In this document: positions 14,077 to 20,861 of the stretch, in pieces
Numbering within the stretch: the stretch's first letter is position 1
Layout of the letters: each line of letters begins with the position of its first letter
DNA from: a virus
Length of the DNA stretch: 27,704 bases
Direction: 5' to 3' (one strand)
IMG/VR virus record: IMGVR_UViG_3300030106_001270
Span: 1-27,704 of that record
Notes under the pieces: generated by a model
The model's database searches: none
What the model was told of the DNA's origin: nothing
The model's input: the letters and a program-made list of their open reading frames with translations, nothing else
Position numbers and translations under genes: made by a program

Positions 14077-16023
14077 ATGGCTCTTGTTGAGTACAAATTT
14101 CTCCCCGGAATAGACAAACAATCTTCTGACTCTGGTGCAGAAAACCGTTGGATTGATTCTGATAATGTTAGATTTAGATATGGCCTACCAGAAAAAGTTG
14201 GTGGATGGTCATCACTTGTTACAGATACTATAGTAGGTGTATCAAGAGCAATGCACGCTTTTACAGATTTAACAGGTAATAGATATGTTGCTATAGGTAC
14301 AGATAAATTTTTATTAATATACTTTGAAGGTAAACTTCACGATATTACACCATTAAAAGCAACATTAACATCTGCAACAATAGCAACAACAAATGGATCA
14401 CCTACATGTACAATTACAAAGTCAGCTCACAATTTAGCTGTGGGTGATATTGTACAATTAGCTAGTGTTACTTTACCGGGTGGTACAGGTTTTAGTAATT
14501 CTGATTTTGAAGATAAAAACTTTCAAGTTATAACGGTTCCAACGTCAAGCACGTTTACAATCACACAATCTAGTAATGCATCTGGCACAGTATCAACTGG
14601 CGGTAGTTTAAGTATAAAACCTTACGAGCCTGTAGGGCCAAGAGCACAAACATATGGATATGGTTGGGGTGTTGCCGGTTGGGGTGATGGTAACTGGGGT
14701 GAAGCTGCAACAGCTTCTGAAGTATCTCTAGAACCTGGTTTATGGTCATTAGATAATTTTGGAGAAGTTTTAATTGCAACGATTGCAAATGGTAAAACAT
14801 TTACATGGAATGGTGGTGCTGCTTCAGCATTAAACAACAGAGCTTCTACTACTACATCTAATTTTGAAACTAATAATAACCCAACAGCAAGTAGGATTAC
14901 ACTTGTATCACCAACAACAAGACACTTAATACACCTTGCAACAGAAACAACAATTGGAAATACAGCAACACAAGATGATATGTTTATGAGATTCTCAGAT
15001 CAAGAAGCAATTAATACTTACGCACCTACAGCAATAAACACTGCAGGCACACAAAGATTACAAGATGGTACAAAAATTATGGGTGCGTTAAAAGCAAAAG
15101 AAACAATTCTAATATTTACTGACAACGCTTTGTATACAATGAAATTTGTTGGTTCACCATTTACATTTGGTTTTGAACAAGTAGGAACAAACTGTGGTTT
15201 AATAGGTAAGAATGCATGTGTTGAAGTTGATGGTGTCGCTTATTGGATGTCTCCAAAAGGTTTCTTTGCGTATGATGGTACTGTTAAATCATTACCATGC
15301 ACAGTTGAAGATCATGTGTTTGAAAACATTGACACTACCAAAGGTCAACAAATTAACGCTGGATTAAATAATTTATTTACAGAAGTTATTTGGTGGTATC
15401 CAAGTTCAGGTTCTGACTATAACGACAAATATGTTGTGCTTAATTTTGGTGAATCCTCAATGATAAAAATGATTGGTGGTGTCTGGTATACAGGCACAGA
15501 ACCAAGAACTAGTTGGGTAGATGCAACTATATATCCAAAACCTTTTGCAACTAAATACAATGTATCTTCAAGTGGTACGTTTCCTGTAATTGTAGGTGAG
15601 TCTGGATTAGGACAAACAACATTGTTTGAACATGAAGTAGGTACAGATCAAGTAAATCCAAATGGATCAACAACAGCTGTTACATCATTTATTAAATCAT
15701 ACGATATTGATATAGAACAAAGATCTAGAAACCCTATAGCACCAGCAGTCGCTGGAGAACTGTTTATGAAGATGAGAAGATTTGTACCTGATTTTAAATC
15801 GTTGGCAGGTAATGCTAAAGTAACATTAGGTATAAAAAGATACCCACAAGAAACTCAAACTAATACAGCATTAAGTCCTTTTACAATCAACTCTACTACA
15901 ATTAAAAAAGATACTAGAGCAAGAGGACGATATATAAATATTAAAATAGAAAATGACACAGCTAGTGAGTCTTGGAGATTTGGCACTCTTAAATTAGATG
16001 TACAACCAGATGGTAGAAGATAA
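14077..16023 (+). CDS. Large tail hub/stabilisation protein, P22 gp10-like
   Basis: The 648-residue product follows AGGAG (14066-14070). It begins EYKFLPGIDKQSSDSGAENR with WIDSDNVRFRYGLPEKVGGW, the mark of the phage stabilisation/tail hub family related to P22 gp10. A propeller-like pattern of VAIGTDKFLLIY, LIATIANGKTFTW, ILIFTDNALYTMKF and VDGVAYWMSPKGFFAYDG follows. Residues about 100-180 form an inserted Thr/Ser-rich beta domain (AHNLAVGDIVQLASVTLPGG, TVPTSSTFTITQ) like that in the protein at 326-814. The C-terminus (ARGRYINIKIENDTASESWR, then FGTLKLDVQPDGRR) is a characteristic end for the group. In P22 this protein closes the portal channel after packaging. The same role is likely here. 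Confidence 0.83.
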   Translation: MALVEYKFLPGIDKQSSDSGAENRWIDSDNVRFRYGLPEKVGGWSSLVTDTIVGVSRAMHAFTDLTGNRYVAIGTDKFLLIYFEGKLHDITPLKATLTSATIATTNGSPTCTITKSAHNLAVGDIVQLASVTLPGGTGFSNSDFEDKNFQVITVPTSSTFTITQSSNASGTVSTGGSLSIKPYEPVGPRAQTYGYGWGVAGWGDGNWGEAATASEVSLEPGLWSLDNFGEVLIATIANGKTFTWNGGAASALNNRASTTTSNFETNNNPTASRITLVSPTTRHLIHLATETTIGNTATQDDMFMRFSDQEAINTYAPTAINTAGTQRLQDGTKIMGALKAKETILIFTDNALYTMKFVGSPFTFGFEQVGTNCGLIGKNACVEVDGVAYWMSPKGFFAYDGTVKSLPCTVEDHVFENIDTTKGQQINAGLNNLFTEVIWWYPSSGSDYNDKYVVLNFGESSMIKMIGGVWYTGTEPRTSWVDATIYPKPFATKYNVSSSGTFPVIVGESGLGQTTLFEHEVGTDQVNPNGSTTAVTSFIKSYDIDIEQRSRNPIAPAVAGELFMKMRRFVPDFKSLAGNAKVTLGIKRYPQETQTNTALSPFTINSTTIKKDTRARGRYINIKIENDTASESWRFGTLKLDVQPDGRR

Positions 16024-16190
16024 TGGCTAAAATTAATATACGATTACCAGAACCAAAAGAAGAATATGATGTATCAAATCAAAAACAAATTAACAGAGCT
16101 TTGACTATTATGAAGGATCAACTAAATTCTACATTTTTAGATGAAGTAAAACAGGAGCAGGAACGAGTATCCTGGTTTATAGGTGGCTAA
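16023..16190 (+). CDS. Small 55-residue virion-cluster protein
   Basis: The ATG at 16023 overlaps the preceding stop (TAATG). The 55-residue product begins MAKINIRLPEPKEEYDVSNQ and ends EQERVSWFIGG. It is mostly helical and charged (KQINRALTIMKDQLNSTFLD). Short proteins of this kind recur directly after the gp10-like gene in marine podovirus genomes, from memory. The last 8 nt overlap the GTG start of the next gene. Function is unknown; a small tail component or assembly factor is possible. Confidence 0.8.
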   Translation: MAKINIRLPEPKEEYDVSNQKQINRALTIMKDQLNSTFLDEVKQEQERVSWFIGG

Positions 16191-16512
16191 CGTATTTACA
16201 AACGCTAAAAAAGACTTAACAACCAATGGTGTAACCACTGTATATACAGTGCCTGCATCAACAACTGGTATAATAAAATCAATATTAGTATCTGAGGACT
16301 CGGGAAACGCTGATACTATAACTTTGACCTTGACAGATGCGTCTTCAAACGTGTTTAGTTTGTTTAAAACTAAGACTGTATCTGCCAATGCAACAATAGA
16401 ACTGCTAGAACAGCCAATAGTCTTACAAGAGAGTGAGGTTATTAAGGCCACGGCAGCCACAGGAAACAGGTTACATATCGTGCTTTCTGTGTTACAAATA
16501 AATAGGGAATAA
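16183..16512 (+). CDS. Small beta-rich virion protein, GTG start
   Basis: The 109-residue product starts at GTG 16183. The codon directly upstream (16180-16182) is TAG in frame, so no earlier start exists, and it overlaps the previous gene by 8 nt. The sequence (MANVFTNAKKDLTTNGVTTV, VPASTTGIIKSILVSEDSGN, LFKTKTVSANATIELLEQPI) looks like a single beta sandwich and has a family recurring in marine phage tails. No Shine-Dalgarno lies at the usual distance, so translation is probably coupled to the gene before. Structural role is inferred; no enzyme motif is present. Confidence 0.82.
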   Translation: MANVFTNAKKDLTTNGVTTVYTVPASTTGIIKSILVSEDSGNADTITLTLTDASSNVFSLFKTKTVSANATIELLEQPIVLQESEVIKATAATGNRLHIVLSVLQINRE

Positions 16513-16515
16513 TAT

Positions 16516-16767
16516 ATGTCATTTAAAGAAGAAGGATCAGTCGAATATATAGAGGTAGATGGTAAAAAAGTACCTGTTGTCCAGTGTGAAGCTGAGATAA
16601 CATTAAGAAATACTAAAACTGGTAAAGAATATGGCTCTGATAAAGAAGCAGAAGACGATATTAACAATCCAGATACAGATACTGTAAGAGAAGACATAAC
16701 AAGATCTGTAAAAATTAAAGTAGCAAAGATGCCAAGTTTAGGAGCATCATCAGATAAGGATGAATAA
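16516..16767 (+). CDS. Small acidic protein, unknown
   Basis: The 83-residue product begins MSFKEEGSVEYIEVDGKKVP. It is rich in Glu, Asp and Lys and has an acidic middle (KEYGSDKEAEDDINNPDTDT) that looks disordered. The first 35 residues (VEYIEVDGKKVPVVQCEAEI) could form a small beta unit. Its start follows the upstream stop by 3 nt and its stop overlaps the next ATG (TAATG). I do not recognise the family. Position suggests a minor virion or assembly protein. Confidence 0.72.
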   Translation: MSFKEEGSVEYIEVDGKKVPVVQCEAEITLRNTKTGKEYGSDKEAEDDINNPDTDTVREDITRSVKIKVAKMPSLGASSDKDE

Positions 16768-17513
16768 TGTCAATATTTAACGCACCAACATTTTACTCAG
16801 CACCTGATAGACAAACATATAGTTCAGGTAATTTTTTTATACCTCAAGAGAAATATACTTTTGGAGGTTTGCCTAGACAAGTAATACCTACTGGTGGAAT
16901 TACAGCAACTACTACAGCAAGTGTATTGCCAAGACGTATTCTACCATTCGGTCAAGGAGATAGCGGTGATGATGGTAATACAATTATAGGTGCAAAAGAT
17001 CCATACGCTTACACAGGTCCTGGTTCTTCTAAAGGTACATTTAATATAGAAGATATTGGTGAAGGAACTATTGATTACGACGATATTTATTATAATCCAA
17101 ATAATTTATCTAGAGCTGATTTAGCTAAGATGGGTCTTGCTTATACACTAGGTGGTCCTATTACTGGAATTTATCAAGCTATTAGAACTAACAGACAAAG
17201 AGAAGCGAGAGAAAAAGCTGCATTACAAGCAGAGTTAGATAGAGAATATGGAAAAACCAGAGCTCAATTTGCAGATATAAGAGATGGATCAGCACCAGGT
17301 GGTGGAGTATTTGATGGTGGACAAGCTGCTTATACAAACCCAGCTACTGGTATTGGCGGAGGACAATATACCGATGAATTAGGTAATGTAGATTATCAAG
17401 ATGCTTATGACCCAGCTGAAGGTAATGCTGATGGTGGATTTATTGATGGTACAAAAAGAAGAATAGATTTTATGGGTGGAGGACTAGCAAACCTAGTCGA
17501 TATATATGATTGA
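16767..17513 (+). CDS. Glycine-rich virion-cluster protein, unknown
   Basis: The 248-residue product begins MSIFNAPTFYSAPDRQTYSS and starts in TAATG overlap. The N-terminal 110 residues look disordered and Pro/Gly/Thr-rich. A helical segment follows (residues about 118-170: LSRADLAKMGLAYTLGGPIT, then QREAREKAALQAELDREYGK). The C-terminal third is Gly/Asp-rich and ends ADGGFIDGTKRRIDFMGGGL then ANLVDIYD. The DGGFIDG and MGGGL motifs echo Gly-Gly motifs in the next genes. I infer a virion or ejection component from position. No enzyme motif is visible. Confidence 0.75.
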   Translation: MSIFNAPTFYSAPDRQTYSSGNFFIPQEKYTFGGLPRQVIPTGGITATTTASVLPRRILPFGQGDSGDDGNTIIGAKDPYAYTGPGSSKGTFNIEDIGEGTIDYDDIYYNPNNLSRADLAKMGLAYTLGGPITGIYQAIRTNRQREAREKAALQAELDREYGKTRAQFADIRDGSAPGGGVFDGGQAAYTNPATGIGGGQYTDELGNVDYQDAYDPAEGNADGGFIDGTKRRIDFMGGGLANLVDIYD

Positions 17514-17514
17514 T

Positions 17515-17520
17515 TATAAT
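17515..17520 (+). promoter_or_regulatory. Candidate -10 element in the only internal gap of the late region
   Basis: A perfect TATAAT lies at 17515-17520 in the 43-nt gap before the gene at 17557, the largest gap inside the late operon. No good TTGACA box is found 16-18 nt upstream (17491-17498 reads ACCTAGTC). In A+T-rich DNA such hexamers are common, so this is only a candidate internal promoter. Confidence 0.25.
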
Positions 17521-17556
17521 AATAAAACACGATACAAAGAGGATTTAGACTAAATT

Positions 17557-18621
17557 ATGGCAATATCTAGAATGAACATGGAGAGACAACTACGTGCCGG
17601 TGGCGGAATCATGGGTTTAGAAGAGCCTAGACAAGGTTATTTTCTAGGTAAGATTGTAAAGAAAGCTGCACGTGCTGTTAAAAAAGTAGTTAAATCACCA
17701 GTAGGTAAAGCTGCAATTACTGGTGCATTAATGTTTGGTATACCAGGAACACAAATAGGTGGTTTACTTGGTAGAGCTAGTTTTGGTGGAGCTGCAAAAG
17801 GTTTATTTGGAAATACTGGTGGTATAGGAGCGTTGTTAGGACAAGGTGGAAAGTTTAGTACACTTGGAGATATTTTTAGAGTAGGTGGTAAAGCTGGGGC
17901 CGATTTTAGTGTGCCTAGAATTTTAGGTGGAGTAGGTGCTGCAGGTTTAATTGCATCTCCATTCTTAATGGGTGGGGAGGAAGAAGAACCAGTAGAAGAA
18001 GTTGATATCTCACAAACACCAGAGAATATTGCAAAAATAGTTGCACAAGCTAGAAATCAAGACCCAAGTTTAAGATTCTTACCTAAACCAAAATTCGTAG
18101 ATAACTTCTATGCTGCTGATGGTGGTAGAGCAGGTTACGATAATGGTGGTGGAGTTATGCAGATGGCGTCTAATATGGAAAACGATGCAATACTACAAAA
18201 CCTTTATGAAAAGTTTTTAGACATGGGAATGTCACCAGCAGAAGCAGAGAAAGCAGCACGACAAGAATTTGATAGAATGAGTCAAAAAACAACTATGCCA
18301 AGGACTGAAGCTGCTGAAGGTGGTTTGATGGACTTAGGTGGTCTTGAAAAAGATTATAGAGAAGGTGGTTTTGTACCACTAGGTGCTGAAGAAAGAGCAG
18401 ATGATGTGCCAGCTAGACTTAGCAAGAATGAATTTGTATTTACAGCAAAAGCTGTTCGAAATGCAGGCGGTGGCGATATAGATGAAGGTGCCAAAGTTAT
18501 GCAGAACATGATGGACAATCTAGAATCAGGTGGTAATATATCTGAAGAGTCTCAGGGTATGGAAAATCCTGCACAAGAGATGTTTGATCAATCACAACAA
18601 TTGGAGAGTAGAATAGCATAA
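17557..18621 (+). CDS. Glycine-rich internal/ejection protein with conserved DDVPARLSKNEFVFTA motif
   Basis: The 354-residue product has a basic Gly/Ala-rich N-terminus (QLRAGGGIMG, then KIVKKAARAVKKVVKSPVGK, residues 31-51), followed by two hydrophobic glycine-rich segments (about 52-72 and 121-139) that could touch membranes. After an acidic stretch (GGEEEEPVEEVD) comes a helical segment, and then the C-terminal signature REGGFVPLGAEERADDVPAR, LSKNEFVFTAKAVRNAGGGD (residues 268-308). That signature recurs in pelagiphage and other marine podovirus virion genes, from memory. Motifs DGGRAGY and NGGGV recur here and in neighbours. A role in the internal core or genome ejection is inferred. The ribosome site AAGAGGA lies 13 nt upstream, a long spacing, so the start at 17572 is an alternative. 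Confidence 0.78.
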   Translation: MAISRMNMERQLRAGGGIMGLEEPRQGYFLGKIVKKAARAVKKVVKSPVGKAAITGALMFGIPGTQIGGLLGRASFGGAAKGLFGNTGGIGALLGQGGKFSTLGDIFRVGGKAGADFSVPRILGGVGAAGLIASPFLMGGEEEEPVEEVDISQTPENIAKIVAQARNQDPSLRFLPKPKFVDNFYAADGGRAGYDNGGGVMQMASNMENDAILQNLYEKFLDMGMSPAEAEKAARQEFDRMSQKTTMPRTEAAEGGLMDLGGLEKDYREGGFVPLGAEERADDVPARLSKNEFVFTAKAVRNAGGGDIDEGAKVMQNMMDNLESGGNISEESQGMENPAQEMFDQSQQLESRIA

Positions 18622-19445
18622 TGGCATTACCAGATTATTTACAAGATACAGCCAAAGATTTTGCCAAACAATTAACGGCAACTACATCCGTACCTATTAA
18701 TACAGGTACATTTACCGGTAGACAATTTGTTGCTGGTGAAGACCCAATGCAAACGCAAGCTATTAATCTTGCAACATCTGGTGTTGGATCTTATCAACCA
18801 TTCTTAACAGCAGCACAAGGTGCTGTGCAACAACAAGCAGGACTGACTGGACCACAAGCGTTTCAACAGTTCATGTCACCTTTTCAACAACAAGTCATTG
18901 ACACAACTCTACAAGATTTTGATCGACAAGCCGCGATGGGTAGACAAGGAATCAGGGACCAGGCATTTACCGCTGGAGCTTTTGGTGGTGGTAGAGAAGG
19001 TGTACAAATGGCAGAATTTGATGCAAACAATTTAAGAAACAGAGCATCATTACTAGCAAGTTTACAACAACAAGGATTTACACAAGCACAAAATTTAGCA
19101 CAACAAGCTTTTAATCAACAAGGTAATTTAGCAGCTCAACAAATGGGCTTATCTAATTTCCAAAGAGGATCGTTAGGTCAAGATGTTTCTGCACTAGGTA
19201 ATCTTGGTGCATTTAGACAAGGTATAACACAAGCACAATTACAAGCAGATGCACAAGCTGCAAGAACAGGTGCTTACGAACCTATTGGAAGATTAGATCA
19301 ATATGGTGCTGGTCTTGGTAGACTTGCAGGATTTGGATCAACAGCTCAACCGATGGATTCTGGTGGTGCTTCTCCACTTGCTACAGCATTAAGTACAGCA
19401 ACAGGAATTGCTGGTATCTTTGGTAAACTATACGGTAATAGATAA
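18621..19445 (+). CDS. Gln/Ala-rich helical ejection-type protein
   Basis: The 274-residue product starts in TAATG overlap. It is rich in Gln, Ala and Gly with long helical stretches (QQQVIDTTLQDFDRQAAMGR, SLLASLQQQGFTQAQNLAQQ, AFRQGITQAQLQADAQAART). The segment RQGIRDQAFTAGAFGGGREG recurs in internal proteins of marine podoviruses, from memory. It ends in a hydrophobic Gly/Ala segment (LATALSTATGIAGIFGKLYG) that could insert in a membrane. The composition is like P22 gp7/gp20-type ejected proteins, but homology is not shown. Neighbouring glycine-rich genes support an ejection-apparatus role. No catalytic motif is seen. Confidence 0.77.
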   Translation: MALPDYLQDTAKDFAKQLTATTSVPINTGTFTGRQFVAGEDPMQTQAINLATSGVGSYQPFLTAAQGAVQQQAGLTGPQAFQQFMSPFQQQVIDTTLQDFDRQAAMGRQGIRDQAFTAGAFGGGREGVQMAEFDANNLRNRASLLASLQQQGFTQAQNLAQQAFNQQGNLAAQQMGLSNFQRGSLGQDVSALGNLGAFRQGITQAQLQADAQAARTGAYEPIGRLDQYGAGLGRLAGFGSTAQPMDSGGASPLATALSTATGIAGIFGKLYGNR

Positions 19446-19633
19446 TGAAAGATAAGAGAACTAAATTTCAAAAATTAAAAGATACTACAGGTTACAAAGT
19501 AGGATCTGGCCTTATGACAGGCACCACTCTTTTTGAGTTAGGTAGATACCTAATGGGTATGAAAAAAGGTGGCCGTGTTGGCTGCGGTATTGCTAAACGT
19601 GGATTTGGCAAAGCAATGAAGAGGCAGAAATGA
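19445..19633 (+). CDS. Small basic protein with GGRVGCGIAKRGFGKA motif
   Basis: The 62-residue product starts in TAATG overlap with the gene before and ends in ATGA overlap with the next. It has a basic N-terminus (MKDKRTKFQKLKDTTGYKVG), a short mildly hydrophobic middle (LMTGTTLFELGRYLMGM), and a C-terminal motif KKGGRVGCGIAKRGFGKAMK. The same C-terminal motif ends several otherwise unrelated small proteins of marine phages, from memory. The strong positive charge suggests DNA or membrane contact, perhaps as a virion-packaged peptide. Function is unknown. Confidence 0.72.
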   Translation: MKDKRTKFQKLKDTTGYKVGSGLMTGTTLFELGRYLMGMKKGGRVGCGIAKRGFGKAMKRQK

Positions 19634-20853
19634 AACCATTAAGTAGACCAATGTTTAGAAATGGTGGTCCTATTAAAGAAGGGATCATGACTGGAATGAA
19701 GGACAGACCTGGTTATAAAAAAGGTAGTCTTATTGGAGGAATAATATCTAAATTGCCTTACGGACAACAAGCTATAGATTATGGTCGAGGTATTATACCT
19801 AGAGTATTTAATAAATTAAAACCAACTCCTGTTCCTAAATTTAGACAAACTGGTTTAGATAAACCTATTGGTTTTAGAGGACCAATGTCAGAAAGAGCTA
19901 CAAGAATTCCTTTTATGGAAAGAGCCGGTATGTTTACTAGACAAAATCCATTTTTTGTTGGAGCTACATTGCCTTTTGGTGTTAGTGCTGGATTAAACGT
20001 TGGTAAAGGTATTTATGACGTAGGTCCAGGGATTGCTAAAAAAGCAGTGTTGCAAGCAACAGACCTTGCTGTACCTGATTTTATTTTTGACCAAGATAAA
20101 TTTTTAGAAAATAAAAAAATAGCTGAGTTAAATAAAAATATAAAAGAAAAGAAAAAATCAACTCTTCAACCAAAAGAAAAAATTACTACAACTACACCTA
20201 CAATAGATAGGGATGCAGAGATAGAAGCAAACAGAAAAAGATACTACAAACTTATGGGTATTGATAAGATGCAAAAAGGTGCTGCTTATGATTCATTAAT
20301 TGATGCAAGTAGAATTATTCAAGAAGAGGGCGCAGATCTTAAAGGTTCACTTAAATCAGGAACTTTACAGAGTAAACTTATAGGTGCTATTTCTAAAAAC
20401 TTAGATAGATCTACAGATCTTAAAAAACAAATTGATGCTGCAATACTTAAAGGTGAAATTACAAAAGATATTAATAGAGAAAAAGATTCATTAACAAAAG
20501 AACTTACTAGAAAAAAAATAGAGTTAGCAGATAAACAATTATTAGGTGGTAGTTTAAATGAAACATTAACCGCATTAGAAACTAAACAAGGTATTGTTCC
20601 AGAGGGACCAGCTCTAGCTACATTAGCTTTAGAAAAAGGAATTGATATTCCTTCAGGACATACATTTAATACTAAAGAAGTAAATACTTTTTTAAAAGAT
20701 AATCCAACTTTAAACGTTGTTGATTTTGTTAACGATCAAAACACTAAACTACAAGCTGCAGGAAAAGGTAGTCTAGATCCTGGTAATTATGTTGTTGGAA
20801 AAAATATCGTTGTAGTTGGCGATGACGGGACAGTTATTGACGTCATAACATAG
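19630..20853 (+). CDS. Virion/ejection-cluster protein with MFRNGGPIKEG N-terminus
   Basis: The 407-residue product starts at ATG 19630, overlapping the preceding TGA (ATGA). The N-terminus (SRPMFRNGGPIKEGIMTGMK, DRPGYKKGS) is a motif that recurs at the start of internal virion proteins in marine phages, from memory. Residues 30-60 (GIISKLPYGQQAIDYGRGII) and 105-145 (FFVGATLPFGVSAGLNVGKG) are hydrophobic. The middle (residues about 165-190) is Lys-rich and probably disordered (KNIKEKKKSTLQPKEKITTT), then helical (ELTRKKIELADKQLLGGSLN). The C-terminal part is a small globular unit ending GKNIVVVGDDGTVIDVIT. An ejection or core role is inferred from place and composition. Confidence 0.75.
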   Translation: MKPLSRPMFRNGGPIKEGIMTGMKDRPGYKKGSLIGGIISKLPYGQQAIDYGRGIIPRVFNKLKPTPVPKFRQTGLDKPIGFRGPMSERATRIPFMERAGMFTRQNPFFVGATLPFGVSAGLNVGKGIYDVGPGIAKKAVLQATDLAVPDFIFDQDKFLENKKIAELNKNIKEKKKSTLQPKEKITTTTPTIDRDAEIEANRKRYYKLMGIDKMQKGAAYDSLIDASRIIQEEGADLKGSLKSGTLQSKLIGAISKNLDRSTDLKKQIDAAILKGEITKDINREKDSLTKELTRKKIELADKQLLGGSLNETLTALETKQGIVPEGPALATLALEKGIDIPSGHTFNTKEVNTFLKDNPTLNVVDFVNDQNTKLQAAGKGSLDPGNYVVGKNIVVVGDDGTVIDVIT

Positions 20854-20861
20854 GAGTATAA

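Noticed and set aside
16137-16697. - strand open frame of 186 residues
   Set aside because: It crosses three tightly overlapping + strand genes with good family signals; the composition (Ser/Leu/Val) is what antisense reading of such genes gives.
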